64,000 bases of DNA from an uncultured Sphingomonadaceae bacterium (GTDB lineage Bacteria; Pseudomonadota; Alphaproteobacteria; Sphingomonadales; Sphingomonadaceae). The position numbers and the translations under genes were made by a program. Numbering within the stretch: the first letter of the stretch is position 1; each line of letters starts with the position of its first letter. Shown in pieces: positions 45,603 through 55,073 of this stretch. The notes under the pieces are model-generated. The model saw only the letters and a program-made list of their open reading frames with translations, was not told where the DNA came from and made no database searches. Location: assembly GCA_947494305.1 (NCBI GenBank), contig CANLUL010000001.1:1488001-1552000 (forward strand), written 5' to 3'.

Positions 45603-45635
45603 AAAACCGGAAAGCCATTTGACGCTCCGGTTTTC
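45602..45635. terminator. Bidirectional terminator between mobA and a convergent gene
   Basis: Perfect 10-bp stem GAAAACCGGA/TCCGGTTTTC (45602-45611 with 45626-45635) and a 14-base loop, between two convergent genes. The T-tracts are inside the stem ends, which allows termination in both directions. Confidence 0.7.
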
Positions 45636-45661
45636 TATTTAGAGATTTTCGAACTTCGCAG

Positions 45662-45958
45662 TTATCTAATTTTGCGAATTTCTGTGCGAGTCAGACTGGT
45701 CATCAACTTGCCCTCATTCATTGACAAAGTATCTGCCTGAATGCGGCGCACTTTGCCTTTGTAGATCACAAGGATGTCACCATCACGCTCGACACGGCTT
45801 ACTTTGGCAACGCTGGCACCAGTGGCATCGAACAGACGATCTTTACGCTCAACTTCAACTGCGGACGCCGGAATAGCTGCTGCTTTTTCCGCAAGAACTG
45901 GCGTTGATGCGATTGACAGTGCTAATGTTGCTATCACGATGGAAAAAAACTTGGTCAT
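45662..45958 (-). CDS. Small periplasmic protein, function unknown
   Basis: A 98-residue protein with a clear signal peptide (FFSIVIATLALSIASTPVLA) and a compact charged domain (KDRLFDATGASVAKVSRVER, then YKGKVRRIQADTLSM). AAAAGGA precedes the ATG. I do not recognise a family. The gap upstream, shared with the M20 hydrolase, contains four TTGCA units. Confidence 0.7.
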   Translation of the reverse strand: MTKFFSIVIATLALSIASTPVLAEKAAAIPASAVEVERKDRLFDATGASVAKVSRVERDGDILVIYKGKVRRIQADTLSMNEGKLMTSLTRTEIRKIR

Positions 45959-46134
45959 GATGTATTTCCTTTTATTTGGGAGAGAGGGCTACACCATGGC
46001 CGATACCAAATAAGTTGCAATATGAAACTTTGCACCCGTAAGTTGCATTTTTGCAATTGACGAATGCAGAATTGTTGCGCCGTTAGAAAAAAACGGGCAG
46101 TTCGACAAAAGACCAATTTTGAGAGGAACCAGGG

Positions 46135-47556
46135 ATGAAACGCGCACTATTGTTAGCTACCGTCATGATGATGGCTCCAGCGACTGCAAAAGCTGATACT
46201 GCTGAAATACTCGCATCCATCGATGCGCGCTCAGAACAGTCTGCTGACACAGCTCGCAAGCTCTGGGAATGGGCCGAAGTTGGTTATCAGGAAGAAAAAT
46301 CTAGCGGACTCCTGCAACAGCAGCTTCGAGCTCAAGGCTTTTCGATTGATACCGGCGTAGCTGGCATCCCAACAGCCTTTGTCGCAGAATATGGCAAAGG
46401 CGGACCAGTTATAGCTATTCTTGCGGAATTTGATGCGTTGCCAGGCATCAATCAAGATGCGACGCCTACGCGACAACCGATACCCGGAAAAGGTGCATCC
46501 CATGCTTGTGGTCATAACCTGTTTGGAGCGGGATCAGTTGAAGCTGCGATTGCTGTTGGCAAATGGCTGGAGGAAACCGGAACACCGGGCAGAGTGCGTC
46601 TTTACGGTACTCCCGCCGAAGAGGGCGGCAGCGGCAAGGTCTACATGGTTCGTGAAGGCCTATTCAATGACGTAGACTTTTCTCTCCACTGGCACGCAAG
46701 CCATGAAAACTCAGCAGCAGCGCGCACAACCCTTGCAAACAGATCAGCAAAGTTTCGGTTCCGCGGCGTTTCTGCCCATGCTGCCGGCGCTCCCGACAAA
46801 GCGAGGTCCGCATTAGATGGTGTTGAAGCCTTTAACATGATGATCAACATGATGCGCGAGCATGTCCCGCAGGATAGTCGCATCCACTACGTGATTACCG
46901 AGGGCGGTACCGCCCCCAATGTGGTCCCTGATTTCGCCGAAGTGTTTTACTATGTTCGCCATCCCGATCCAGCAGGCGTCGATGCAATCTGGGCTCGATT
47001 GGAGGAAGCAGCGAAAGGTGCTGCTATGGGAACCGGCACTGAGGTCGACTGGGAAGTTATCCACGGCAACAATCCGCTTCTAGTGAACGAGGCGCTGGCC
47101 AAGATGATGGATCAAAAATTACGCCAAGTTGGAGGAGTAAGCTATACACCCGAAGAGCAAAGTTTTGCAGAAAAGATCCATGCCAGCTTCGACAAACCTT
47201 CTCGGAAATTAGGTAGCGAGGCAGAAATTCAACCTTACAACAAATCATTAGGCTATGGCTCTACTGATGTAGGTGATGTTTCCTATGCAACACCGACAGT
47301 AGGATTACGCACAGCGACATGGGTTCCCGGAACATCTGCACACAGCTGGCAATCATCAGCTGCTAGTGGGATGTCTATCGGGTTCAAAGGCACCCAAGTG
47401 GCAGCAAAAACGCTAACACTTGCCGCGATTGAACTTTATTCAAATCCCGGTCTCAGAGCTGAAGCCAAAGCGGAATTCGACAAGGCACGCGGGCCGAATT
47501 ATGAATATAAATCTCTATTGGGAGATCGAAAGCCGCCGCTCGATTACCGAAAATAG
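46135..47556 (+). CDS. Exported M20-family amidohydrolase (AbgB/peptidase M20D-like)
   Basis: A 473-residue metal-dependent hydrolase with a signal peptide (LLLATVMMMAPATAKA). Metal-binding segments are GASHACGHNLFGAG, TPAEEGGSGK and LHWHASHENS. The C-terminal SYATPTVGLRTATWVPGTSA belongs to the catalytic domain, and a dimerisation domain (FRGVSAHAAGAPDKARSALD) lies between. Relatives cleave N-acylated or p-aminobenzoyl amino acids. It is likely periplasmic, feeding scavenged amino acids to the cell. Confidence 0.88.
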   Translation: MKRALLLATVMMMAPATAKADTAEILASIDARSEQSADTARKLWEWAEVGYQEEKSSGLLQQQLRAQGFSIDTGVAGIPTAFVAEYGKGGPVIAILAEFDALPGINQDATPTRQPIPGKGASHACGHNLFGAGSVEAAIAVGKWLEETGTPGRVRLYGTPAEEGGSGKVYMVREGLFNDVDFSLHWHASHENSAAARTTLANRSAKFRFRGVSAHAAGAPDKARSALDGVEAFNMMINMMREHVPQDSRIHYVITEGGTAPNVVPDFAEVFYYVRHPDPAGVDAIWARLEEAAKGAAMGTGTEVDWEVIHGNNPLLVNEALAKMMDQKLRQVGGVSYTPEEQSFAEKIHASFDKPSRKLGSEAEIQPYNKSLGYGSTDVGDVSYATPTVGLRTATWVPGTSAHSWQSSAASGMSIGFKGTQVAAKTLTLAAIELYSNPGLRAEAKAEFDKARGPNYEYKSLLGDRKPPLDYRK

Positions 47557-47563
47557 ATCGGTA

Positions 47564-47812
47564 TCAAATACACCATTCCAGCTCATGCTCGGTCGCTTGG
47601 CCGTTTTTTGATTTTATGCGGTTTGTGACCATGCGATCATAAAGCGTCTTTACCAAATTACTCCCCGTTTTCTCGAACAGAAATGGGAAAATACCGTGTA
47701 ACAAACAGGCAAACCCGGCAAGGATCATGGGGACACCAAAGCTGGATGCCATAAAAAAATGTTCGGTGTAGGTTTCTCCAACCGTCCGTGGGTGCTCAGT
47801 AAAAAGTTTCAT
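47564..47812 (-). CDS. DUF6356-like small membrane protein
   Basis: An 82-residue protein from the ATG at 47812, which has GGAG 5 bases upstream; longer starts lack a Shine-Dalgarno sequence. The sequence FTEHPRTVGETYTEHFFMAS is typical of the DUF6356 group in sphingomonads. It is followed by one hydrophobic hairpin (PMILAGFACLLHGIFPFLF). Function is unknown. It ends 7 bases from the convergent M20 hydrolase. Confidence 0.75.
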   Translation of the reverse strand: MKLFTEHPRTVGETYTEHFFMASSFGVPMILAGFACLLHGIFPFLFEKTGSNLVKTLYDRMVTNRIKSKNGQATEHELEWCI

Positions 47813-47975
47813 GAAATCTCCAGTTCTCTCAATCGCCAAGAATAGGATGGGAGACCCAAATATCATCGCCAATAAATATGAAAATCGCTGAAATGCGCAA
47901 TTATTCGTCTAGATATTTAATCTATATTAGATTATTTTCCCAAATCATCCGATAGCGGTATGAATATCTGACGGT

Positions 47976-50900
47976 CTATGCTTCCAAAGCTGCAGCGTCT
48001 TGATCTTTGTTAACGCGAAATGTCTTTTTGATCTTTTTACGTCCCTTGTGCTCCAGATATGCTAGGGTTGGGATCAGCAATTGAAGAATAACGGTACCAA
48101 ACAACACACCAAAGCCTAAGCTAGCGGCCATTGGGATCAAAAACTGTGCCTGAATGCTGGTTTCAAAAGTGATCGGCGCCACACCAAGAAACGTCGTTAC
48201 TGATGTCAGCATAATCGGGCGGAAGCGAGATTTGGCCGCCAGTATGACAGCTTCTTCAATGGGCAATCCCTTTTCCAGGTTTTCGTTCACGAAGTCGATT
48301 AAAACCAAAGAACCGTTTACAATCACACCCGACAGAGCGATGATCCCGAACATGCTCAGTATTACCAGCTGAATCCCTAGAATAAGATGACCAATTAACG
48401 CACCGATAATCCCAAAGGGAATCACCGCCATAATGATGAAGGGCTGAACATAGGATTTAAACGGAATAGCCAGCAAAACATAGATCATCATCAATGCCAG
48501 TAGAAAAGCCACGCCCAGATCTCCGAACGATTCCTCTTGCTCTTCTTGTTCACCGCCAAATGTATATTGCAACTGTGGATAGTCTGCCTGAAGACGCGGC
48601 ATGATATCTTCGTTCACCCGCTGCGCAATCTCTTGTCCAGTTACAACATCGGTGTCGAGATCAGCCGTCACAGTAGTGACCCGGCGGCCGTCCGTTCGTC
48701 TAATGACCGAAGGTGCTTCGCCAAACTCAACTTCAGCAATGGAGCCAAGCGATACCTCTCCGCCGGGAACGCGAACCCTAAAACGTTCTACATCTGCAAT
48801 GCTGTCCCGCTCTTCTTCCGGCAGTCGGATGTAAACACGAACATCTTCTCGCCCTCGTTGCACGCGCAGCGCTTCGTCACCAAAAAACGCGGCGCGAACC
48901 TGCAAAGCAACGTCCTGCAACGTCACGCCTAGGCTCCGAGCAGCGGGTTTCAATCGTAGTTGGATTTCTTGCAAGCCAGCGTCTTGATCAGATTCAATAT
49001 CAAAGACGCCGTTAAACTCCGCCAATTCCAACATCAAACGTTCTGATGCCTGCTCTACGATTTCAAAATCGGGATCAGACAATTCAACACTAACCGGTGC
49101 ACCAACCGAAAAGAGATCCGCGGAAAACACCAGTGATTTTGCTGCAGGAACCGGACCAACAGCTTCGCGCCAGGCGTCTTCCAATTCTCTAACGACAATT
49201 TTTCGATCACTGCCTGCTCTCAGACTGACCTGAACATATCCCAAATTTGAAGCGAGATTATTGAGGGTCCCTCCCGGTCCCTGCACTGGCGGAGATTCAC
49301 CTACTGAGGAGTAAATTCCGCGAATTTCGTCTGGGGCATCAAATTCCTTCAGTTTTTCGCGGCCCACGCGTTCGATCATGTCGATCAATTCTGCGGTCCG
49401 TGCGGTGGTTGTACCTGCCGGCATCTCCAGATTTGCGGTGACAATATCGGATTCAATGGACGGGAAAAAACCGACCTTGATAACACCTGCGGGGATCAGG
49501 GATGCGAAGAAAATCATCAACGCTATCGCGCCTGCGAGAATAACAAATGGTGCCTTCAGGCAAAATTTCAATGTCAGGTCCAGCGGGCCATCAATAAAGG
49601 CCTGCAAAAATTTATCGACCTTCTTTTGTACGCGATCAAAAAAGCCCGTTATTGGGTTGTTCGTGGGAGTTCCCGGCGGCGGTAAATGACTTAAATGATA
49701 AGGGAGAATGAGAAGACATTCGACCAATGACAGAGCCAGTACCGCGATAACAACCAAAGGGATGTCGGCCAGAATTTTTCCGATAGCACCACTTATGGCA
49801 AACAGAGGTGAGAAGGCAGCGACTGTTGTAAGCACTGCAAAAATGACCGGTACAGTTACACGCTGCGTTCCGGTGATTGCAGCCCCAAGTCCCGTTCGCC
49901 CAAGGCCGCGCTGTGCGTGGATATTCTCTCCGACCACAATGGCATCATCGACCACCAGACCCAGTGCCAGAATAAAGCCAAATAGAGAAAACATATTGAT
50001 GCTGGAACCAGCCAGGTCGAGCAGCAAGATCGCGCCAATAAAGGCCGTACTAATGCCTATTGCCGTCCACATCGCCAATCGGATATCCAGAAACAAAGTC
50101 AGTGCAATGAGAACCAGTGTCAAACCAATGGCCGCATTTTTAAGCAGAAGGCTAAGTCGGTCGTTGAGAAATTCGGAGTCATCCCGCCAGATTGAATAGT
50201 TTAACCCTTCGGCAAGCCCCGGTTCAAACTCTGTTTCTAGATGATCGCGCACGGCCGCCGTAATATCTAAAACACGTTCATCGCTGGTTCGGAATACTTC
50301 CACAAAAGCCACTGGTTTTCCGTTCAGCGACGTAATCAAGTCCGCGTCTTCGAACCCGTCTTTCACGTTAGCGATCTGACCAAGTTCTACCAAAGATCCA
50401 TTCGCGGCGCTAACAACTACAATATCCTCAAAATTCTGTTGGTTGTAGTTTTGTCCTAAAGTACGTACGCGAACTTCTTCATTTTGCGCTTTGATAGTGC
50501 CGGCTGGACTATCAAGGCTGCTGGATGCGATAGTCCGAGAAATGTTATTCAGAGACAGACCGAGCGATTGAAGGGTTGATTGCGGAACTTCGATTGAAAT
50601 TTCATACTCGCGAATAGCGCTGGTTTCGACATATGAGACGTCATCCAAAGCCGCGAGAGCGTCTTCCAGCTGATAAGCGGTTTCCTTGAGCACACGTTCC
50701 GAAACATCACCAAAAATCCCAATTCGCATCACGCTTTCTCGCGATGTCAATTCGCGAATATTGGGCTCTTCAGCATCCGCCGGAAACGTCTGTATCTGGT
50801 CGATCTCACCTTTTACATCGTCCAGGGCGCGTGCCATGTCAGTGCCGAGTTCCATTTCGATGGCAACACTCCCCACACCTTCTGATGCCGTGGCGGAGAT

Positions 50901-51182
50901 ATCCTTCACCCCTTCAACTGCTTTTACTGCTTCCTCGATTTTTTGGACTACGGACTCTTCAACTTCGCTGGGTGTCGCACCGGGATAGACAACGCTGACT
51001 TGCACCGTTTCCAAACTGGTGTCGGCAAAAATTTCCTGAACAATCGTCTGATAAGAAATGATGCCCGCGATCAAAAAAAACATCATCAACAGATTTGCGG
51101 CCACACCATTGCGTGCCATAAAAGCAACGAAGCCCTTGGCTTCCAAAATCTCTTGACTGGGATGTTCGTTTTTAAGCGTCAT
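47976..51182 (-). CDS. RND multidrug efflux transporter, inner-membrane permease
   Basis: A 1068-residue trimeric proton antiporter of the AcrB/MexB-like (HAE) group. The first TM segment is followed by the pore domain (VVYPGATPSEVEESVVQKIE). The TM4 proton-relay motif is GLVVDDAIVVGENI. Twelve TM segments are present, ending with the FLGVAPITFETSIQAQF region. It overlaps the adaptor gene by 11 bases and completes an OMF-MFP-RND operon. The drug range cannot be predicted. The divergent TetR regulator probably represses it. Confidence 0.94.
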   Translation of the reverse strand: MTLKNEHPSQEILEAKGFVAFMARNGVAANLLMMFFLIAGIISYQTIVQEIFADTSLETVQVSVVYPGATPSEVEESVVQKIEEAVKAVEGVKDISATASEGVGSVAIEMELGTDMARALDDVKGEIDQIQTFPADAEEPNIRELTSRESVMRIGIFGDVSERVLKETAYQLEDALAALDDVSYVETSAIREYEISIEVPQSTLQSLGLSLNNISRTIASSSLDSPAGTIKAQNEEVRVRTLGQNYNQQNFEDIVVVSAANGSLVELGQIANVKDGFEDADLITSLNGKPVAFVEVFRTSDERVLDITAAVRDHLETEFEPGLAEGLNYSIWRDDSEFLNDRLSLLLKNAAIGLTLVLIALTLFLDIRLAMWTAIGISTAFIGAILLLDLAGSSINMFSLFGFILALGLVVDDAIVVGENIHAQRGLGRTGLGAAITGTQRVTVPVIFAVLTTVAAFSPLFAISGAIGKILADIPLVVIAVLALSLVECLLILPYHLSHLPPPGTPTNNPITGFFDRVQKKVDKFLQAFIDGPLDLTLKFCLKAPFVILAGAIALMIFFASLIPAGVIKVGFFPSIESDIVTANLEMPAGTTTARTAELIDMIERVGREKLKEFDAPDEIRGIYSSVGESPPVQGPGGTLNNLASNLGYVQVSLRAGSDRKIVVRELEDAWREAVGPVPAAKSLVFSADLFSVGAPVSVELSDPDFEIVEQASERLMLELAEFNGVFDIESDQDAGLQEIQLRLKPAARSLGVTLQDVALQVRAAFFGDEALRVQRGREDVRVYIRLPEEERDSIADVERFRVRVPGGEVSLGSIAEVEFGEAPSVIRRTDGRRVTTVTADLDTDVVTGQEIAQRVNEDIMPRLQADYPQLQYTFGGEQEEQEESFGDLGVAFLLALMMIYVLLAIPFKSYVQPFIIMAVIPFGIIGALIGHLILGIQLVILSMFGIIALSGVIVNGSLVLIDFVNENLEKGLPIEEAVILAAKSRFRPIMLTSVTTFLGVAPITFETSIQAQFLIPMAASLGFGVLFGTVILQLLIPTLAYLEHKGRKKIKKTFRVNKDQDAAALEA

Positions 51183-52536
51183 TATTTCGCAGCTGGTTTA
51201 GTTTTTTTGCCTTGATCGGGCCTTGATGCTTCTTTTTTTCTGGCACCCTGACTTTCTGTCCAGCTATCGCGGTAGTCAGTCCACCGGTGACGGCCATCGG
51301 GTTATCGCCCAGACCTTCTGATCGAATTAGAACCTCTGTATCAGTCCGTTGTAATATCTGGATATCGACGACCTTAACGCGGCCGGCCTCGACCAGCCAA
51401 ATCTGATTTCCCGGCCTAAGTGCGGCCAACGGGATGGAGGCATATTCCGCCATTTCCATTCCATCGATCGATGCTTCGACAAAGCTTCCTATGAGCAAAG
51501 GTGGGGCTTTGCTTACTAGGACACCATTTGATTGCCCCCCCTTTTTTAGTGCGGCTGGCATACCCCCCCGCAATGGATTGGGAATACGCAGGAACAGATC
51601 AATAGTCCGCGTTTGCGGATTAAGGACGTTGCTTGCCCGATCAACAAAGGCCTGCCATCGATATTTCGACCCGCCATATTCGAAAAAGATCGATGCCTCT
51701 ATTCGCCCACCGGTAAACAGCGACGGAATAAGAGAAGCTTCTTTCTCTGACAACGGAATAACCGCTTCAAAGCTGTTGCTGTTAACAATTGACCCTAATG
51801 TTTGTCCTGGCGCAACATAACTGCCCTCTGCAATCTGCTCAGATCTGACGATACCGGCAAAGGGCGCGCGTACAGTTGTCCTTCGCAATGCCGAATTGGC
51901 ATCGGCGAGTTGCGCTTGGGCGCGCTGCAATCCAGCGCGGGCGGAACGCAGTTGTGGTTCTCTGGTTGCAAGTCCATTTGTTTGAGTATTGGCCGTAGTG
52001 TTCGATCCACCCTTTGGGGCCTGCCGGGTCAAGCTTTCTGGCGGTAATATTCTGGCTGCATAGTCATTCTCATCAACGCCTGCGTAGAGTTTGGAATCTG
52101 CGTTTGCAGAACGCTGAGCGAACTGATCAAGCTCGGCGCGTGCAATTGTCATTTCTTCACGAGCTTGCAAAACATCTACGCGGCGCGCTGCTATATCGGC
52201 TTGTGCAGATTGAACCGCATTGCGATAATCTGTGGGGTCGATACGGAACAATACCGCTTCGTTTCCAATATTTTGACCTTCACGCAAGGATGGATTGACA
52301 TATACTAATTTGCCTGCGACCTCAGCGGCCAAATTGACCTCATCGGCCGCTCGAACCGTTCCAGATCCATTGATTTTCAGCTTTCCACTACGAATTTCAA
52401 CGGGCTCTACCTGCACCAACGGGGCTCGCTCATCCTCGGGTTTTTTCTCTGGTTCAGGCCGCAGCCAGATTAGTAGCGCTCCAATCGCAACAGCCGCTGC
52501 AATTATCAATGCTCCAATAATAAACTGGCGTCGCAT
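51172..52536 (-). CDS. RND efflux periplasmic adaptor (MFP)
   Basis: A 454-residue membrane-fusion protein. An N-terminal TM anchor (FIIGALIIAAAVAIGALLIW) is followed by the barrel-sandwich part (EVAGKLVYVNPSLREGQNIG), a coiled-coil hairpin of about 100 residues and a second lipoyl half (RTTVRAPFAGIVRSEQIAEG). It starts one base after the outer-membrane factor ends. The hairpin holds a low-complexity Asn/Thr/Gln stretch (GGSNTTANTQTNG), which is unusual. Confidence 0.92.
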   Translation of the reverse strand: MRRQFIIGALIIAAAVAIGALLIWLRPEPEKKPEDERAPLVQVEPVEIRSGKLKINGSGTVRAADEVNLAAEVAGKLVYVNPSLREGQNIGNEAVLFRIDPTDYRNAVQSAQADIAARRVDVLQAREEMTIARAELDQFAQRSANADSKLYAGVDENDYAARILPPESLTRQAPKGGSNTTANTQTNGLATREPQLRSARAGLQRAQAQLADANSALRRTTVRAPFAGIVRSEQIAEGSYVAPGQTLGSIVNSNSFEAVIPLSEKEASLIPSLFTGGRIEASIFFEYGGSKYRWQAFVDRASNVLNPQTRTIDLFLRIPNPLRGGMPAALKKGGQSNGVLVSKAPPLLIGSFVEASIDGMEMAEYASIPLAALRPGNQIWLVEAGRVKVVDIQILQRTDTEVLIRSEGLGDNPMAVTGGLTTAIAGQKVRVPEKKKHQGPIKAKKLNQLRNNDA

Positions 52537-54099
52537 CTAGCGATCTCCCTGCTGTTTTTTGTTTATCGTAAGACCATCCACTTTTGCCTGTTCATTTGAT
52601 GGCACCATTTTAACGGGTTCAATTTCCTGTGCTTTGGTCCAATCTCCGCCAAGTGCCCGATGCACGGCCAGCCTTGCCAGCGCAACATCCCGACCCGCAG
52701 ATGACAGCGCGGACTCGATTTGGTATTCTTGGCGTAAAGCGTCTAGATAATCAGAATATTGGCCTACACCGCTGGCAAAGCGCTTGGATTGCAGACCTGC
52801 CGTACTTCGCGCCTCCTGCCCCTGTAAGAACAGAAAGCGGTAGCGCTGACGCTGTTCCTCATATTGTGCGATGGCGGTGCGCACTTCCTGATATGCTGTG
52901 ATGACCGTTCGGGCATAAGCGGCGGAAGCTTGCGCATATTGGGCATTGGCCAGTTCAATATTCGCGCGAATTCGCCCACCTTGAAATAGAGGAGCGGTCA
53001 AGCTTGCGCCGAGGCTGAGCACCCAATTATCCATTGTATCAAAGACGCCAGAAAGATCGCCAGCTTGTGTTCCAATACTGGACGTCAAACTAATTGCAGG
53101 AAATTGCTCGGCCTTTCGAACACCAACCGTAAAACGGGCCGCTTCCAATCGCTGCCAAGATGCAACGACATCAGGACGCTGAATTAACAAAGACGATGGA
53201 AGACCGGAGGGGATTGATTCAAAAACCAGCTGTGGTTTAAGTGGCTTCTTTAGTAAATCATCGATGTCTCTGGCATACCCCCCTGATAGAACCGCCAATT
53301 GCCCTTCAATTGCTGCAAGCCTTGCCTCAGCTTGCGGCAAACTCGCTTGCGTATTCCGAAAATCCTGCCGGATCTGATACAGCTCAAACGATGTTACCAG
53401 ACCACGTCGGTAACGGCTTTCAGTTTGTGTCGTTCGGTCATTCAGCAAATCAATTGTTTTCACCTGTGTCGCGATCTGCGCGCGGGCATCAACTAGATCG
53501 AAGTAGTTTGTGATTGCCTCTGCCATTATCGCAAGACGTGCGGCCTTCAAGTCAGCGGCGGCGGCTATGGCATCTGCCCGACCTGCCCCTGCTTGATTGC
53601 GAACCCTGCCCCATAAATCCAATTCATAAGAAAAACCCAGCGACGGAGCGTAAGTTTCAACCTCGAACCGGTTTACAACACCGCCTGCAAGACCGCCAAA
53701 AGCGGTTCCGCCAGCCGGAGAGTCCGAGTAGCTCGCCGATCCGCTCAGGTTCACCTGTGGATAGAGACCACTTTTTGATACCCTAGCTTGCGCTTCCGCT
53801 GCTCTTAGCCGCGCCGCAGATTCAGCCAAATCAAGATTGCCGGACAGTGATTTTTGCAAAATTTGGTCTAGCACAGGATCATTAAATGCCCTCCACCAAT
53901 TCGCGGGTCGATACTCTCCCGCCTTTTCCAAAAGGCCGAATTTATCTGGCAAATCAACAACAACCTGCGGCTGTGTCTGCTTTGGCGCCATAGAGACACA
54001 GCCCGCAAATAGCGGCAGAAAGCCAAGAAGCATCCATTTGAGATTTTTTGTCGTTTGCACCAAGTTAATAATCCGGGAGACTCTATTGTTGAACAACAT
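52537..54099 (-). CDS. RND efflux outer-membrane lipoprotein (TolC/NodT family)
   Basis: A protein of about 520 residues with a lipobox LFAGC (Cys34 from the ATG at 54099). Two OMF repeats follow, with long helices (SGNLDLAESAARLRAAEAQA, and QGGRIRANIELANAQYAQAS). It forms the exit duct for the pump. The ATG has no good Shine-Dalgarno sequence, and a TTG at 54132 keeps the frame open, so the start is tentative. It is first in the operon, unlike many RND loci where it is last. Confidence 0.9.
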   Translation of the reverse strand: MLFNNRVSRIINLVQTTKNLKWMLLGFLPLFAGCVSMAPKQTQPQVVVDLPDKFGLLEKAGEYRPANWWRAFNDPVLDQILQKSLSGNLDLAESAARLRAAEAQARVSKSGLYPQVNLSGSASYSDSPAGGTAFGGLAGGVVNRFEVETYAPSLGFSYELDLWGRVRNQAGAGRADAIAAAADLKAARLAIMAEAITNYFDLVDARAQIATQVKTIDLLNDRTTQTESRYRRGLVTSFELYQIRQDFRNTQASLPQAEARLAAIEGQLAVLSGGYARDIDDLLKKPLKPQLVFESIPSGLPSSLLIQRPDVVASWQRLEAARFTVGVRKAEQFPAISLTSSIGTQAGDLSGVFDTMDNWVLSLGASLTAPLFQGGRIRANIELANAQYAQASAAYARTVITAYQEVRTAIAQYEEQRQRYRFLFLQGQEARSTAGLQSKRFASGVGQYSDYLDALRQEYQIESALSSAGRDVALARLAVHRALGGDWTKAQEIEPVKMVPSNEQAKVDGLTINKKQQGDR

Positions 54100-54124
54100 G
54101 TACCATTTGCCATTGACAAAAATG

Positions 54125-54136
54125 AACGTCAACGTT
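54125..54136. promoter_or_regulatory. Operator-like palindrome between pump operon and tetR
   Basis: AACGT-CA-ACGTT is a perfect palindrome midway between the divergent pump and regulator genes. It overlaps the inverted repeat TTGAC-N10-GTCAA (54113-54132). It probably binds the TetR protein encoded at 54183. Confidence 0.5.
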
Positions 54137-54182
54137 TAATTTGAACGCTACCGTACATTTTTAACGATAGTTATTCGACACC

Positions 54183-54812
54183 ATGACAAAGCAAAAAAAT
54201 GCTGCACATCGTCCATCTACGCAGCGGAAAATGGAAGACATTATGGAGGCTGCCCGGTCGGAGTTTTTCGACTGCGGCTTTGCGGCAGCATCTATCGAAG
54301 CGATTGCTGCCAAAGCAGGTGTATCCAAAGTTACGATTTACAATCACTATGGCGACAAGGAAAATTTGTTTGGTGAGATGCTAAAATCACACGTTGGGCG
54401 TATCCGCAACAAATTTGAAATCGCCAATCTCGAACATAATAGTTTACACGATATTCTTACTGGTGCGGGAATGGATATGTTAGATTTCTTGACCCAAAAC
54501 AAGATGATCCAGTTTGAAAGAATGCTAGGTGCGGAGGTAAATCGAGATCCGAAGATTGGTAGTTTTTTCTTGGAAAGTGGGCCACGCTATCTGCTGAATA
54601 GCCTCGCCAAATTGCTCACCGCTTCTGTGGAAAAAGGAGAGATACAAAGCGAAGATGTAATATATTCAGCAGAGATGTTTCCCAGCCTTGTTATGGGCCG
54701 GTTGGACATGATGATGCGTTATGGATGGGACCCCAAGTTAACCCCCGCTGCGAAAAAGGATCGTGTAAAACAAGCGGTCGACGCCTGGATGAGAATTCAT
54801 CAGGTTAGTTGA
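54183..54812 (+). CDS. TetR/AcrR-family repressor, probably of the RND pump
   Basis: A 209-residue regulator with N-terminal helix-turn-helix (RKMEDIMEAARSEFFDCGFA, then IEAIAAKAGVSKVTIYNHYG) and a helical effector domain of the TetR_C AefR-like type. It is divergent from the efflux operon with an 83-base gap and a palindrome between. Derepression by a toxic ligand is the expected logic. Confidence 0.9.
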   Translation: MTKQKNAAHRPSTQRKMEDIMEAARSEFFDCGFAAASIEAIAAKAGVSKVTIYNHYGDKENLFGEMLKSHVGRIRNKFEIANLEHNSLHDILTGAGMDMLDFLTQNKMIQFERMLGAEVNRDPKIGSFFLESGPRYLLNSLAKLLTASVEKGEIQSEDVIYSAEMFPSLVMGRLDMMMRYGWDPKLTPAAKKDRVKQAVDAWMRIHQVS

Positions 54813-55073
54813 TAAGTTTTCTGCGCCAAATTTTGAGAGCTAACAAAACGGCTTAATCTCTTCACCGCTTCGAAAAACTCTACCTTCAAGCCTTTTGAAA
54901 ATATTGCAAGCTCGTGCGAAAGTTCGACTTAGTGAACCTAACCTCTAGAAAAACTGCTTTCGCAATTCAAAATGTAAAAATCACTTTCCATTACAGTGCT
55001 TTTCGCGTTCTATAGATTATATCTATGTCTTATATAACATGAGATCAAGAAAACGATAAAAGGATGCCATAGG

